Below, one piece after another: positions 25,390-33,478 of a stretch of 64,000 bases of DNA. Numbering within the stretch: position 1 is the stretch's first letter; every line of letters begins with the position of its first letter. Origin of the DNA: Pacificispira sp002696645. Its GTDB lineage: Bacteria > Pseudomonadota > Alphaproteobacteria > UBA8366 > Aestuariispiraceae. The notes under the pieces were generated by a model. The model saw only the letters and a program-made list of their open reading frames with translations. It was not told where the DNA came from and ran no database searches. The stretch is from the NCBI RefSeq assembly GCF_048892425.1, contig NZ_JBLZHU010000001.1, positions 62,001-126,000 on the forward strand, given 5' to 3'. Both the position numbers and the translations under genes were made by a program.

Positions 25390-27075
25390 ATGGATGATCC
25401 TATACTTAATTCCTATCTAAATGAATTTTCCAATTCATATGGACTAAAAGACCTTAAGGAATCTGAAGTGTTTGAGTATTTCTCTGCATATTCTGTACTG
25501 CATCGAGATTTTTCAGAGCATGTTGAACTATCGGAAGTGATTGTTTCAGGTGGACTTGATACAGGAATAGATAGTGCCGCGATTTTTCTGAACGATATTC
25601 CCGTTTCTACACCAACTCAGGTTTCTGAAATTGTATCTCGTCAAAGGATTGACGCTGACTATTGTTTTATTCAATCGAAAACTTCGCGTTCTCTTAATGC
25701 AGCTGAAATTGGTAGCTTCCTGCAGGGTGTGAAAGAATTCTTTGGCCAAAAATATATGCCAGTAAATGATACTATCGCGGATAAAAGAGAATTATCAGAT
25801 TTTGTATTCTCTATAAGTGTAAAATTTAAATCAAAACCACGTTTGCATTTGTACTACTGCTATGCTGGAAATTTTAAAAATGATTCAATCATCAATGCAC
25901 GAGTAAAAGCTGGCGTGGATGAGCTAAAGGAATATAATTTATTCTCAGATGTTATTTTCTCATTTGTTGATGGCGATAAATTGCAACAGCGTTATCAGGA
26001 GATTAACTTACGGCTCGAACGCGAAATTCAGATGAGCGAATTTGCATCACTCCCGCAAATTCCGGGAATTCGTCAAGCTTATCTCGGCCTACTTCCATGC
26101 AAGGAGCTTGTTAAGCTCTTATCGAATTCGGACGGCAAGCTACATAAGGCGATTTTCAACGAAAATGTCCGCGATTTTCTGAACAGAAACCCTGTCAATG
26201 ATGAAATTTCAAAAACAATAACGTCGCAAAAAGAACAAAGAAAACTCGCTGCTCTAAACAACGGTATCACAATAGTAGCTAGAAACGTAAATCTTGTTGG
26301 AAAAAAATTTACGTTATCAGACTTTCAAATTGTAAATGGATGTCAAACGAGCAATATTATTTTTTTACATAGGAATTTACTTCAAGAAGAAACCGCTGTT
26401 GCCGTAAAAATAATTGAAGTAGAAGATAAAGAAATAATAAATGAGATTGTCAAAGCAACGAACAGACAAACTGAGGTGAAAGACGAAGCTTTCGTTGTCT
26501 TGGATGGATTTCATAAAAAAATTGAACGTTTCTTTTTGAGTATAGAAGAATCAAGCAATGAAAAAATTGTTTATGAGCGCAGAAAGAGACAGTACTCTGA
26601 CACTACATACTTACCACACAATATTATATCACTTTCCTCCCTAACATATTCTTTTGTTAGTTGTTGTCTTGAAGAGCCTGTTGATGCAAATGACTATTAT
26701 GGTGTGTTATTAAAAAAATATAGAAGTAAAATGTTTGTAGATGAGCACTCGATGTGGCCGTATCTCTTGTCTTCGAAGATTTTGCGCTCGATAGAAAAGC
26801 TTAGCGTTGGGAAGAACAGAAAGAATGTTTGGAAATTCCGGTTCATTCTTGCCATGCTCGTCCAAAGAAAACTTGGGAAGCTCCCACCGCTAACTAATGA
26901 AAGTTCACAACAAAAATATGCTGAAGCTGCACTCCTAAAGATTCGTGACCCCCAAATTTTTAGTTCGTTGCTATTGGCTGCCGAGCAACAGTTGGCGGAA
27001 GCCATTGAATCTCAAGGCGCTTCATTCGACATTAGAAATGCGCATCAAGATAGAAGGTTTGTTTCCAGTCTATAA
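25390..27075 (+). CDS. AIPR-family phage-resistance protein
   Basis: Protein of 561 residues matching the AIPR (abortive infection phage resistance) family. The hallmark run is NENVRDFLNRNPVNDEISKT, LAALNNGITIVARNVNLVGK, then FQIVNGCQTSNIIF and an EIVKATNRQTEVKDEAF block around 350-380. The N-terminal 200 residues contain DADYCFIQSKTSRS followed by a conserved hydrophobic stretch, as in the family, and resemble an Mrr-like nuclease fold. Composition is clearly more AT-rich than its neighbours, suggesting separate acquisition. It stands alone between IS5 debris and the intact IS5 element. Molecular activity of AIPR proteins is not settled. Confidence 0.85.
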   Translation: MDDPILNSYLNEFSNSYGLKDLKESEVFEYFSAYSVLHRDFSEHVELSEVIVSGGLDTGIDSAAIFLNDIPVSTPTQVSEIVSRQRIDADYCFIQSKTSRSLNAAEIGSFLQGVKEFFGQKYMPVNDTIADKRELSDFVFSISVKFKSKPRLHLYYCYAGNFKNDSIINARVKAGVDELKEYNLFSDVIFSFVDGDKLQQRYQEINLRLEREIQMSEFASLPQIPGIRQAYLGLLPCKELVKLLSNSDGKLHKAIFNENVRDFLNRNPVNDEISKTITSQKEQRKLAALNNGITIVARNVNLVGKKFTLSDFQIVNGCQTSNIIFLHRNLLQEETAVAVKIIEVEDKEIINEIVKATNRQTEVKDEAFVVLDGFHKKIERFFLSIEESSNEKIVYERRKRQYSDTTYLPHNIISLSSLTYSFVSCCLEEPVDANDYYGVLLKKYRSKMFVDEHSMWPYLLSSKILRSIEKLSVGKNRKNVWKFRFILAMLVQRKLGKLPPLTNESSQQKYAEAALLKIRDPQIFSSLLLAAEQQLAEAIESQGASFDIRNAHQDRRFVSSL

Positions 27076-27250
27076 GAATTATATTTGAACGAATTTTTGT
27101 GTAGTCAATTGGTAAGAATGATCATTTTTCCATATAGTAGAATATCGTGCAAAATGAAGTAAATGATATCATTACGCTCTTCGTGTTAGAATAATACCAT
27201 TGTTATAGATTTTTCCTGCTTGAAACTACTTTTAGGGCTTTCTTTTACTA

Positions 27251-28084
27251 GGGTGTGAACCCAATTCAAGGTATTGATGAGACTTAGCAAATCATGATTG
27301 TCATTCTGTAACACAGGAGGGAATGATGGGTCGATTTGATTTGAGTGACGAAGAATGGGCGGTTATTGCGCCTTTATTGCCAAAAAATGTCCGTGGTCCG
27401 CGTCGGCAGGATGATCGTCGGGTTCTCAACGGGATATTCTATATTTTGCGGACCGGTGCGCATTGGTGGGGTTTGCCAGAGCGCTATGGGCCTCGAACGA
27501 CGGTCTACAATCGCTATGTGCGGTGGGGTGAACGGGGTGTCTGGAAAGGCATATTTGATGCCTTGGCCGAAGAGGTCGAGGATAGTTTCCTCTTCATTGA
27601 TGCGTCCATCGTTAAAGCCCATCGCGCTGCGTCAGGCTCAAAAAGGGAGAACTGGCAGAAGGTATTGGACGCTCACGCGGCGGTCGCACAAGCAAAGTTC
27701 ACGTGGCCGTAGACACCAAGGGTCGCCCGCACAGGCTGGAGATCACCGGCGGACACGTCCATGACAGCCAGGTCATGGATGCCTTTTTGAACTGGACGAA
27801 ACCACCTCTCGCCATCGTCGCGGACAAAGCCTATGGCAGCGCCAAAATACGACGCCAAATCGCAGACGAAGGCGCATTGGCGGTGATCCCATCGAAAAGC
27901 AATGCCCAAACTCCAGTCCCCCAAGACAAGAACATCTATGTCATGCGTAACATCGTTGAGCGCTTCTTCTGCAAGATGAAGGATATGCGAAGATTGGCAA
28001 CGCGGTTTGAGAAACACGCAACCAACTTCAGAAACATGGTACATCTCTTCGCCATCAAATGCTGGATCAATTGAGTCCACACCC
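27251..28084 (+). mobile_element. IS5-family (IS427 group) insertion sequence, apparently complete
   Basis: Element of 834 bases with imperfect terminal inverted repeats: GGGTGTGAACCCAATTCAAG on the left and, on the opposite strand, GGGTGTGGACTCAATTGATC on the right. TA dinucleotides flank both ends (27249-27250 and 28085-28086), consistent with the short duplication of this group. It carries a transposase in two overlapping frames. A partial relative lies at 5211-5390 in inverse orientation. Confidence 0.85.
27323..28074 (+). CDS. IS5-family transposase made by -1 frameshift
   Basis: The first frame (27323-27712) encodes the N-terminal domain MGRFDLSDEEWAVIAPLLP and the first catalytic region FLFIDASIVKAHRAASG. 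The second frame (to 28074) encodes GRSRGGRTSKVHVAVD, ADKAYGS with the second Asp, and the C-terminal RNIVERFFCKMKDMRRLATR with the catalytic Glu. The frames join by a -1 shift at the A5 run 27640-27644 (TCA AAA AGG), giving KKGELAEGIGRSRGG, the expected family sequence. A GGAGGG ribosome site precedes the first ATG. The transposase appears intact if frameshifting occurs. Confidence 0.85.
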
Positions 28085-28086
28085 TA

Positions 28087-28469
28087 ATTGGATGTTGATA
28101 CGCTGTGTCTTCTCATAATGTCGCACTTGCTAGATACTTTACCATAGATTTCAGTGTTTTTACTTGTTGCCTCACTTTCCGGCTTAAGCCGACCCAGATG
28201 GCCTTTCTTAGTGTATCCGTCCGGGTCCCGCTCTCGAGGTGGTCGGATGCCATCTAGTTAAGGCGATACTCTCTCGAAGCATGTTGGAAATTAGCAGACT
28301 GCATGTCTCTTCTCCCTTTTTTGCTGATTTTCCCTTTTGCGCGCCGATGCGTATAGGGTTCATGCCCGAAGAATGAGCGGGCAAGTCAAATTGGAAAGTG
28401 CGATTAGACATAGTTGCTAGTGGGCTTTTAAGTGTCGCGCGGAGTAAAGTAAGTAAAGTTGGTTGCATG
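28087..28469. other. Intergenic DNA between IS5 and the right repeat
   Basis: No gene is recognised. A small stem GCCCG...CGGGC (about 28363-28381) lacks a U-tract. No integrase, tRNA or IS end is visible here, although this is where an island-border gene would be expected. Confidence 0.4.
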
Positions 28470-28498
28470 CCCCCGCAACCAAATATTCCAACGGCTTA
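28470..28498 (+). repeat. Direct repeat, right copy (att-like)
   Basis: Matches 3637-3665 at 27 of 29 positions, including the full CCCCCGCAACCA acceptor end of tRNA-fMet. The right half also encodes the NIPTAYE segment of the adjacent methyltransferase fragment, so the repeat is partly coding. It probably reflects integration or recombination at this site. Confidence 0.55.
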
Positions 28499-28952
28499 TG
28501 AGCGCTCAATACTCATGCGTGAGCTTCTAAGCGACGACGGCGTCTTCTGTATGCACTGCGACTGGCACAAGTCCCACTATTTGCGTGCGCTTTTGGATGA
28601 AATATTTGGCGCCGATGCCTTCGAAAATGAAATTGTCTGGTATTACTATAACAAAATGCAAGGCAACATTAATCGCTTTGCATCAAACCATGACGTCATT
28701 CTGGTTTATAAGAAATCGGCAAAGTACCATTTCAATAAACTTCGCGAAAAGCGTGCTGAACCAGTTCAGCAGATCAAAAGGGTTTGGAACAAGGAAACGC
28801 AGTCCTTGGTTAACGCTAAAGACGAGAATGGAAATGTGATTTATATCAACGCAACACACAGAACCATTGATGACGTTTGGCGACTTCCCATGCTTCAGCC
28901 CGCCGACAAAGTCGAGTTGCTGGGCTACCCCAGAAATCGCAAACAAGACTGA
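28482..28952 (+). pseudogene. DNA methyltransferase (type III Mod-like) internal fragment
   Basis: About 155 codons of a site-specific DNA methyltransferase: NIPTAYERSILMRELLSDDG, VFCMHCDWHKSHYLRALLDE, IVWYYYNKMQG and DDVWRLPMLQPADKVELLGYP. The catalytic DPPY region that should precede it and the TQKP...FxGxG AdoMet region that should follow are both missing. The 5-prime break coincides with the att-like repeat; the 3-prime break is at about 28935. Not functional. Confidence 0.8.
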
Positions 28953-29227
28953 CGGTAGCGGCAAAGGCCATCCAGGAAATTCTTCTACAGTAGTCGTTTC
29001 AGCCGAGCAGCGCTTCGATAGCGTCACGCTGAGTTCGATGATTTTCAGCGTTGTCAAACTTTAGCTTGTTGAGGTTGATGAGCTTCCACCTCACAGCGGG
29101 AGCGCCTCTACAACGCCCACAAACCCCACGGCGCGCATGCTGGAAAGACCTCTCACGAAGCACTCAGAGAAAAGCCATGATTAACAAACTAGATGTTCCA
29201 CGAGTAACCGCACCTTATATTCGCCTC

Positions 29228-29770
29228 TCATTCTGATAGGCCGGGTCTGGCGCGTCGCACCTCTCGGTTTATGTAGGCGGCGAGGATGGCCTTCAGGATA
29301 TCCCCTGGGATGAAGATGGCGGTGGCGAGAACAGCCTTCAGCAGAGAAAGCTCCGCGATAACGCTGAGCCCGACAATTCCGAAAGCATAAAGAACGACGA
29401 TGCCGCCCAACAGGCTTGCGATCAGGCCTGCGGTCATGACGCCCAGTTTCGTTGTCGCCCTGAACAATAGTCCAATCGCGATGGCGGCAATGGGCCATCC
29501 AACCAGGAAGCCGACAGTGGGCCCAACGAAGACGCCCAGCCCACCGCGTCCGCCTGCAAGCAGGGGGGCGCCGAGCGCGACAACCCCGATGAAGACCATG
29601 ATAGAAAGCGCCCCGCGCCAGGGGCCGATAATCAACCCAGCCAGCATGACGCCTAGCGTTTGCGCAGTAATTGGAACGCCACTGGCAATCGGAAGGGTAA
29701 TCTGAGGTATCAGCCCAAGAGCGGCGATGAATGCCGCAAAGAGTGCAACGCGGGTTACCGTATTTTCCAT
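29228..29770 (-). CDS. bioY: Biotin transporter substrate-binding component BioY
   Basis: Integral membrane S-component of 180 residues with about six helices. It carries the BioY signature region PITAQTLGVMLAGLIIGPWRG and GGRGGLGVFVGPTVGFLVGW. The start is ATG 29770, one base after the bioN stop, with GGAG in good position. It ends the bioM-bioN-bioY transcript. It binds biotin and, with BioMN, forms an ECF importer. Placement divergent from a biotin carboxylase/BCCP operon suggests it supplies the cofactor for those enzymes. Confidence 0.92.
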   Translation of the reverse strand: MENTVTRVALFAAFIAALGLIPQITLPIASGVPITAQTLGVMLAGLIIGPWRGALSIMVFIGVVALGAPLLAGGRGGLGVFVGPTVGFLVGWPIAAIAIGLLFRATTKLGVMTAGLIASLLGGIVVLYAFGIVGLSVIAELSLLKAVLATAIFIPGDILKAILAAYINREVRRARPGLSE

Positions 29771-29771
29771 T

Positions 29772-30368
29772 TTATTTTCTCCGGTCAAAACCGCCACGGG
29801 CGGCAAGTGCTTCAGCGGTGCGATCCGCATCGTCTATCACTGATATAACAAAGGGCGATACGAGTCGCCAAAGTGGACGGCGGGGTGAGCGGGCACGCCA
29901 GCTTTCCCCCAAGAATTGCCAACGCTCCGTCAGCATGGGTGCGAAACGTAAAGTCATCGCGATGGCCACGCCAACTGGGCGCGTTGGCAGTCCAATCCAC
30001 TGGAGGGGTACCAGAACGCGGTCCAGCACAGCAAGCATGCTGGCCAGCGGGATTGACGCCGAAATCACTGTGGCGAGCAGAACCAGAGTAGCGATCCGCA
30101 GGCAGACAGTAAGACCCAGCACCCAATCCCCCAACAGTCCATGGGCCGCAAAGGCGAGGAGCAGCATTTGTCCAGGCGCGCGCAACGCGGAATATAGGCC
30201 GTGGGCGCGGGCAAGTATGGTCAGGATCACGACGCAGGCGAAGACTGCGATCAGAAAGACAGGCCTGTCTATCAGAAAGACGAATACATTGATAAGAGCC
30301 AGCAATATGAGCTTCAAACCTGCGGGCAAACGGCGCAGCCATTGCGCCTCAATATTTACATTTCCCAC
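29772..30368 (-). CDS. bioN: ECF transporter transmembrane subunit BioN (EcfT)
   Basis: Membrane subunit of about 198 residues. After hydrophobic helices (LKLILLALINVFVFLI and following) it has the EcfT coupling motifs near ALAARGGF, where the conserved Ala-Arg-Gly segment contacts the ATPase, and PVGVAIAMTLRFAPMLTERW. GTG 30368 is taken as the start because it gives the normal length and overlaps the bioM stop; a longer frame reaches 30467 inside bioM. It links the ATPase to BioY. Confidence 0.85.
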   Translation of the reverse strand: MGNVNIEAQWLRRLPAGLKLILLALINVFVFLIDRPVFLIAVFACVVILTILARAHGLYSALRAPGQMLLLAFAAHGLLGDWVLGLTVCLRIATLVLLATVISASIPLASMLAVLDRVLVPLQWIGLPTRPVGVAIAMTLRFAPMLTERWQFLGESWRARSPRRPLWRLVSPFVISVIDDADRTAEALAARGGFDRRK

Positions 30369-31090
30369 GATGACTCTCTTTCTACGGCTGCCTGCATCGC
30401 GGCGGCGAAGGCGGGCAAGACGGATTCCGGTCGACCATCGGCATGAATCCGCCCTTTCTCGATCCACAACACTCTGTCGAAATCGTTCAGGCTATCGATG
30501 TCATGGGTGATCATAAGGACCTGATGGGGCAGATCCGCAATGAAACGCTTCAGGCGGCTTCGGGTTGGAATGTCCAATCCATTGAAGGGTTCATCCAGCA
30601 GGATCACTTTCGGCTGCATGATCAACACCGCCAACAGGCACACCAAACGGCGCTGACCTTCTGACAGGGTCGCGACTGCGCGATCGCGCCAATCGGCGAT
30701 CCCATAGTGCTGAAGCAACGCCATAACCGTGGAACCAATCCGCTTCGAAGAGGTGCCATTTTCGCTCAGACCAAAGGCAATTTCCTCAAAAACATTGGGA
30801 CACAGGATCTGATGATCCGAGTTCTGAAACAGAAAGCCGGCAACAGATAAGGAGTCAAAGTCGCGTTTTGCGGGGTCGCGACCATAGAGTCGCACAGTCC
30901 CGGATGAGGGGCGCAGTATTCCCTTTATAAGACGCGCCAATGTCGACTTTCCTGATCCATTTCGTCCAACAATCGCAACTCGGTGCTGTGTTATCGACAG
31001 ATCAAGATCATGCAGAACCGTCTGCCCACCGCGATCAACCCGGGCCTGTTTCAGGTGAATACCGGTTTCAACGCTGATATCTGAAGTCAC
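30356..31090 (-). CDS. bioM: ECF transporter ATPase BioM
   Basis: ABC ATPase that energises biotin uptake. It has Walker A GRNGSGKST, Q-loop FLFQNSDHQI, signature LSEGQRR, Walker B VILLDEP and switch His in MITHDID. GTG 31090 gives the normal size (244 residues). An open frame extends to ATG 31270 and would add 60 residues with no family similarity, so the true start is uncertain. It overlaps bioN. The promoter region upstream contains one copy of the shared AT-rich motif (31279-31292). Confidence 0.85.
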   Translation of the reverse strand: MTSDISVETGIHLKQARVDRGGQTVLHDLDLSITQHRVAIVGRNGSGKSTLARLIKGILRPSSGTVRLYGRDPAKRDFDSLSVAGFLFQNSDHQILCPNVFEEIAFGLSENGTSSKRIGSTVMALLQHYGIADWRDRAVATLSEGQRRLVCLLAVLIMQPKVILLDEPFNGLDIPTRSRLKRFIADLPHQVLMITHDIDSLNDFDRVLWIEKGRIHADGRPESVLPAFAAAMQAAVERESSWEM

Positions 31091-31278
31091 GTAGCTGTAT
31101 CCATTATGGGCAGTGAAGGCGCCATCTATCGCATATTGTCTCGCTGAGTCCCAGACGCGAGGCAAAGTACTGTTTTCGCCCTTGGATATGCCAGTGCGCC
31201 CCAATTCGGGAGTTGCCACATCCGAGCGCAATAATAGTCGCATCAAAATTCCCTTCTTGCATCTCTGCAATTTACAAA

Positions 31279-31292
31279 GATATATATGATAT
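31279..31292. promoter_or_regulatory. AT-rich shared motif, copy 1 (bioM/accC)
   Basis: Reverse complement reads ATATCATATATATC. It matches 32790-32803 in 13 of 14 bases and 36959-36972 in 12 of 14. It sits between the divergent bioM and accC genes. It is a candidate operator for the GntR/UTRA or another locus regulator. Confidence 0.45.
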
Positions 31293-31362
31293 GTATGTTA
31301 TGCACAACAATGTTGGATGCTGGCGCTGGCGCCAATCCGCAAGAAAATAATAGGAGGTTTCA

Positions 31363-32733
31363 ATGGCGCTTCGCCGTATTCTGATCGCAAACCGTGGCGA
31401 AATCGCTCTTCGTGTCATTAGGGCATGTCGAGATCTTGGTGTTGAATCTGTGCAGGCTCATTCCACTGCGGACGCCAATACACTGCCGGTACAACTGGCA
31501 GATTCCGCGATTGAGATTGGTGAGGCACAAGCGACGGAGAGTTATCTGAAGGGTGACAGGATTATTGAAGCCGCAAAGCAGGTGGGGGCGGATGCCATTC
31601 ATCCAGGCTATGGGTTCCTGTCAGAAAGTGCAGCCTTTTCTGACAAATGTGCCGCGGCGGGTATTACGTTTATTGGTCCCAAAGGGTCGGTGATCGACTT
31701 GATGGGAAACAAGGCGGCTGCCCGCGCCATGGCGATGAAGGCTGGTGTTCCAGTCACTCCAGGATCCAAGGATCCGATTTCTGGCTTTAATGACGCGGTG
31801 AAAATCGCAGGTGAAATAGGGTATCCACTTTTGATCAAGGCCTCGGCCGGTGGCGGCGGGCGTGGTATGCGCGTCGTGGAATCTGAAGAAAAGCTGAAGG
31901 AAACATTGGAGAGCGCGTCACATGAGGCCGCATCCGCTTTTGGCAATGGTGAAGTTTACATAGAGAAATATCTCTCCGATGTACGCCATGTAGAGGTTCA
32001 GGTTTTTGGCGATGGCAAGAAAACGCTCCAATTCGGAGAACGAGACTGCAGTGTTCAGCGCCGTCACCAGAAGCTACTTGAAGAAAGTCCCTCACCAGCT
32101 GTTTCGCCAGAACTGCGTGAAAAGATGGTCACTGCGGCCTGCGCTCTTGGGGATGCGGTTGGATATGAAGGGGCTGGAACAGTTGAATTCATTGTTGATG
32201 CGGCTACCCAAACATTCTACTTCATCGAAATGAATACCCGTATTCAGGTCGAGCATCCTGTGACAGAGGAAGTCACCCGTGTTGATCTGGTTAAACGCCA
32301 GATTCTACAAGCCGGAGGCAACGCGCCTGAATTGCGGCAGGAAGATATCAACCCTCAAGGACATTCCATCGAATGCCGTATTAATGCGGAAGACCCAGAG
32401 AAGGGATTTATGCCCAAGCCAGGCAAGATCGAAACCTTTGTTTTGCCTTCTGGTCCTGGGATCAGGGTAGATACCCATATTTATCCCGGCTATCAGCTGC
32501 CACCTTATTACGATTCACTCTTGGCGAAAGTTATTGCAACAGGTTCCAACCGTGAGGAGGCCTTGGCGCGCATGCGACGCGCCCTGGGGGAAATGCGTGT
32601 GGAAGGTGTGCCAACCACAATCAGTTTTCACCAGCGGCTGCTCAATGATCCTGTCTTTTTGGAAGGTCGGGTGCATACGCGATACATCCGTGATGTGATG
32701 TATTCCGGTCACCGCATGCAGCAGATGCTTTAA
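31363..32733 (+). CDS. accC: Biotin carboxylase subunit
   Basis: ATP-grasp enzyme of 456 residues that carboxylates the biotin of a carrier protein using bicarbonate and ATP. Visible: N-terminal RRILIANRGEIALRVIRACR, the glycine-rich ATP loop KASAGGGGRGM, ERDCSVQRRHQKLLEESP, and the catalytic EMNTRIQVEHPVTE with Glu and Arg. The length is that of stand-alone AccC. Start ATG 31363 has TAGGAGG in front. It begins an operon with BCCP and an OadA-type carboxyltransferase, so it probably serves that complex rather than fatty-acid synthesis only. It could also charge the second carrier at 41 kb. Confidence 0.94.
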   Translation: MALRRILIANRGEIALRVIRACRDLGVESVQAHSTADANTLPVQLADSAIEIGEAQATESYLKGDRIIEAAKQVGADAIHPGYGFLSESAAFSDKCAAAGITFIGPKGSVIDLMGNKAAARAMAMKAGVPVTPGSKDPISGFNDAVKIAGEIGYPLLIKASAGGGGRGMRVVESEEKLKETLESASHEAASAFGNGEVYIEKYLSDVRHVEVQVFGDGKKTLQFGERDCSVQRRHQKLLEESPSPAVSPELREKMVTAACALGDAVGYEGAGTVEFIVDAATQTFYFIEMNTRIQVEHPVTEEVTRVDLVKRQILQAGGNAPELRQEDINPQGHSIECRINAEDPEKGFMPKPGKIETFVLPSGPGIRVDTHIYPGYQLPPYYDSLLAKVIATGSNREEALARMRRALGEMRVEGVPTTISFHQRLLNDPVFLEGRVHTRYIRDVMYSGHRMQQML

Positions 32734-32789
32734 CAACAATTTCACTCCGCAACGCATCATGACTTGATGTTGACGCGATAACAACTTCC

Positions 32790-32807
32790 ATATCATATAT
32801 ATGACAT
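32790..32807. promoter_or_regulatory. AT-rich shared motif, copy 2 (BCCP)
   Basis: ATATCATATATATGACAT lies 120 bases before the BCCP start, in the 193-base gap after accC. It suggests a second promoter or operator inside the operon. Confidence 0.45.
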
Positions 32808-32926
32808 AGTTGTTAGTGCAGAGTGAGCTCAGGGTTTCGGAATTATGAGGCGGATAAGCAACAGATTCATAACTGAGACCTAAAGAAGACCAAGGGTGGG
32901 ATACCTCTGAATAGAAAGGTTTAGAA

Positions 32927-33457
32927 ATGTCTGGGACCACAGACCTAACACACAAGGATGTTTTACGGATTCTTCAGATTGTTGATCAAGCGGAAGACGT
33001 TGAGGTCGTTGTAGAATATGGCGGCATGAAGTTGCGTGTTCAAAAGGGCACAGTCGCTACCGGCGGCGCGGGTTCAGAGGTTCCTAATAGGGTGGAGACG
33101 CAGCCAACCGTTGCGAGAGTGGAACAGGCCGACACAACGCCAGTGGGTCCATCTGAGCTAAAAGCGAACACCTCCAGTGCGGATGACACTGAGAAAATGT
33201 CGGAGATCCCCGATGGTGCGGTTACAGTAACGGCGCCGATGCACGGGATATTCTATCGCGCATCTTCCCCGACTACACCACCATTCGTCGATGTCGGCAG
33301 CCGGTTCGGTCCGGAAGACACGATCGCTCTGATCGAAGTTATGAAGCTGTTCAATAATGTGGAGGCCGGCGTCGGTGGAACCGTTCTGGAAATCCGCGCG
33401 AGCAATGCAGAAATGGTCGAAGAAGGACAGATCCTCTTCGTCGTTCAGCCTGATTAA
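32927..33457 (+). CDS. Biotin carboxyl carrier protein, AccB-like
   Basis: Carrier of 176 residues. It has an AccB-like N-terminal helix (VLRILQIVDQAEDVEVVVEY), an Ala/Pro/Thr-rich linker (about 45-95) and a C-terminal biotinyl domain with the thumb-containing PMHGIFYRASSPTTPPFVDVG. The biotin lysine is K140 in EVMKLFN. It shuttles carboxybiotin between the adjacent biotin carboxylase and a carboxyltransferase. It follows accC by 193 bases, which contain a possible operator, and precedes the OadA-like gene by 21 bases. Confidence 0.92.
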   Translation: MSGTTDLTHKDVLRILQIVDQAEDVEVVVEYGGMKLRVQKGTVATGGAGSEVPNRVETQPTVARVEQADTTPVGPSELKANTSSADDTEKMSEIPDGAVTVTAPMHGIFYRASSPTTPPFVDVGSRFGPEDTIALIEVMKLFNNVEAGVGGTVLEIRASNAEMVEEGQILFVVQPD

Positions 33458-33478
33458 CAGCAAGGCGGGAGAGAAATA

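Noticed and set aside
28363..28381. GCCCG/CGGGC hairpin
   Set aside because: Only 5 base pairs, no U-tract and no gene upstream that needs a terminator.
28208..28468. Minus-strand frame of 86 codons before the right repeat
   Set aside because: No recognisable pattern, no ribosome site, and located in eroded intergenic DNA.
3604..28498. An integrase gene for the island
   Set aside because: No frame carries the tyrosine-recombinase R...HxxR...Y pattern or a serine-recombinase start; only IS transposase pieces are present.
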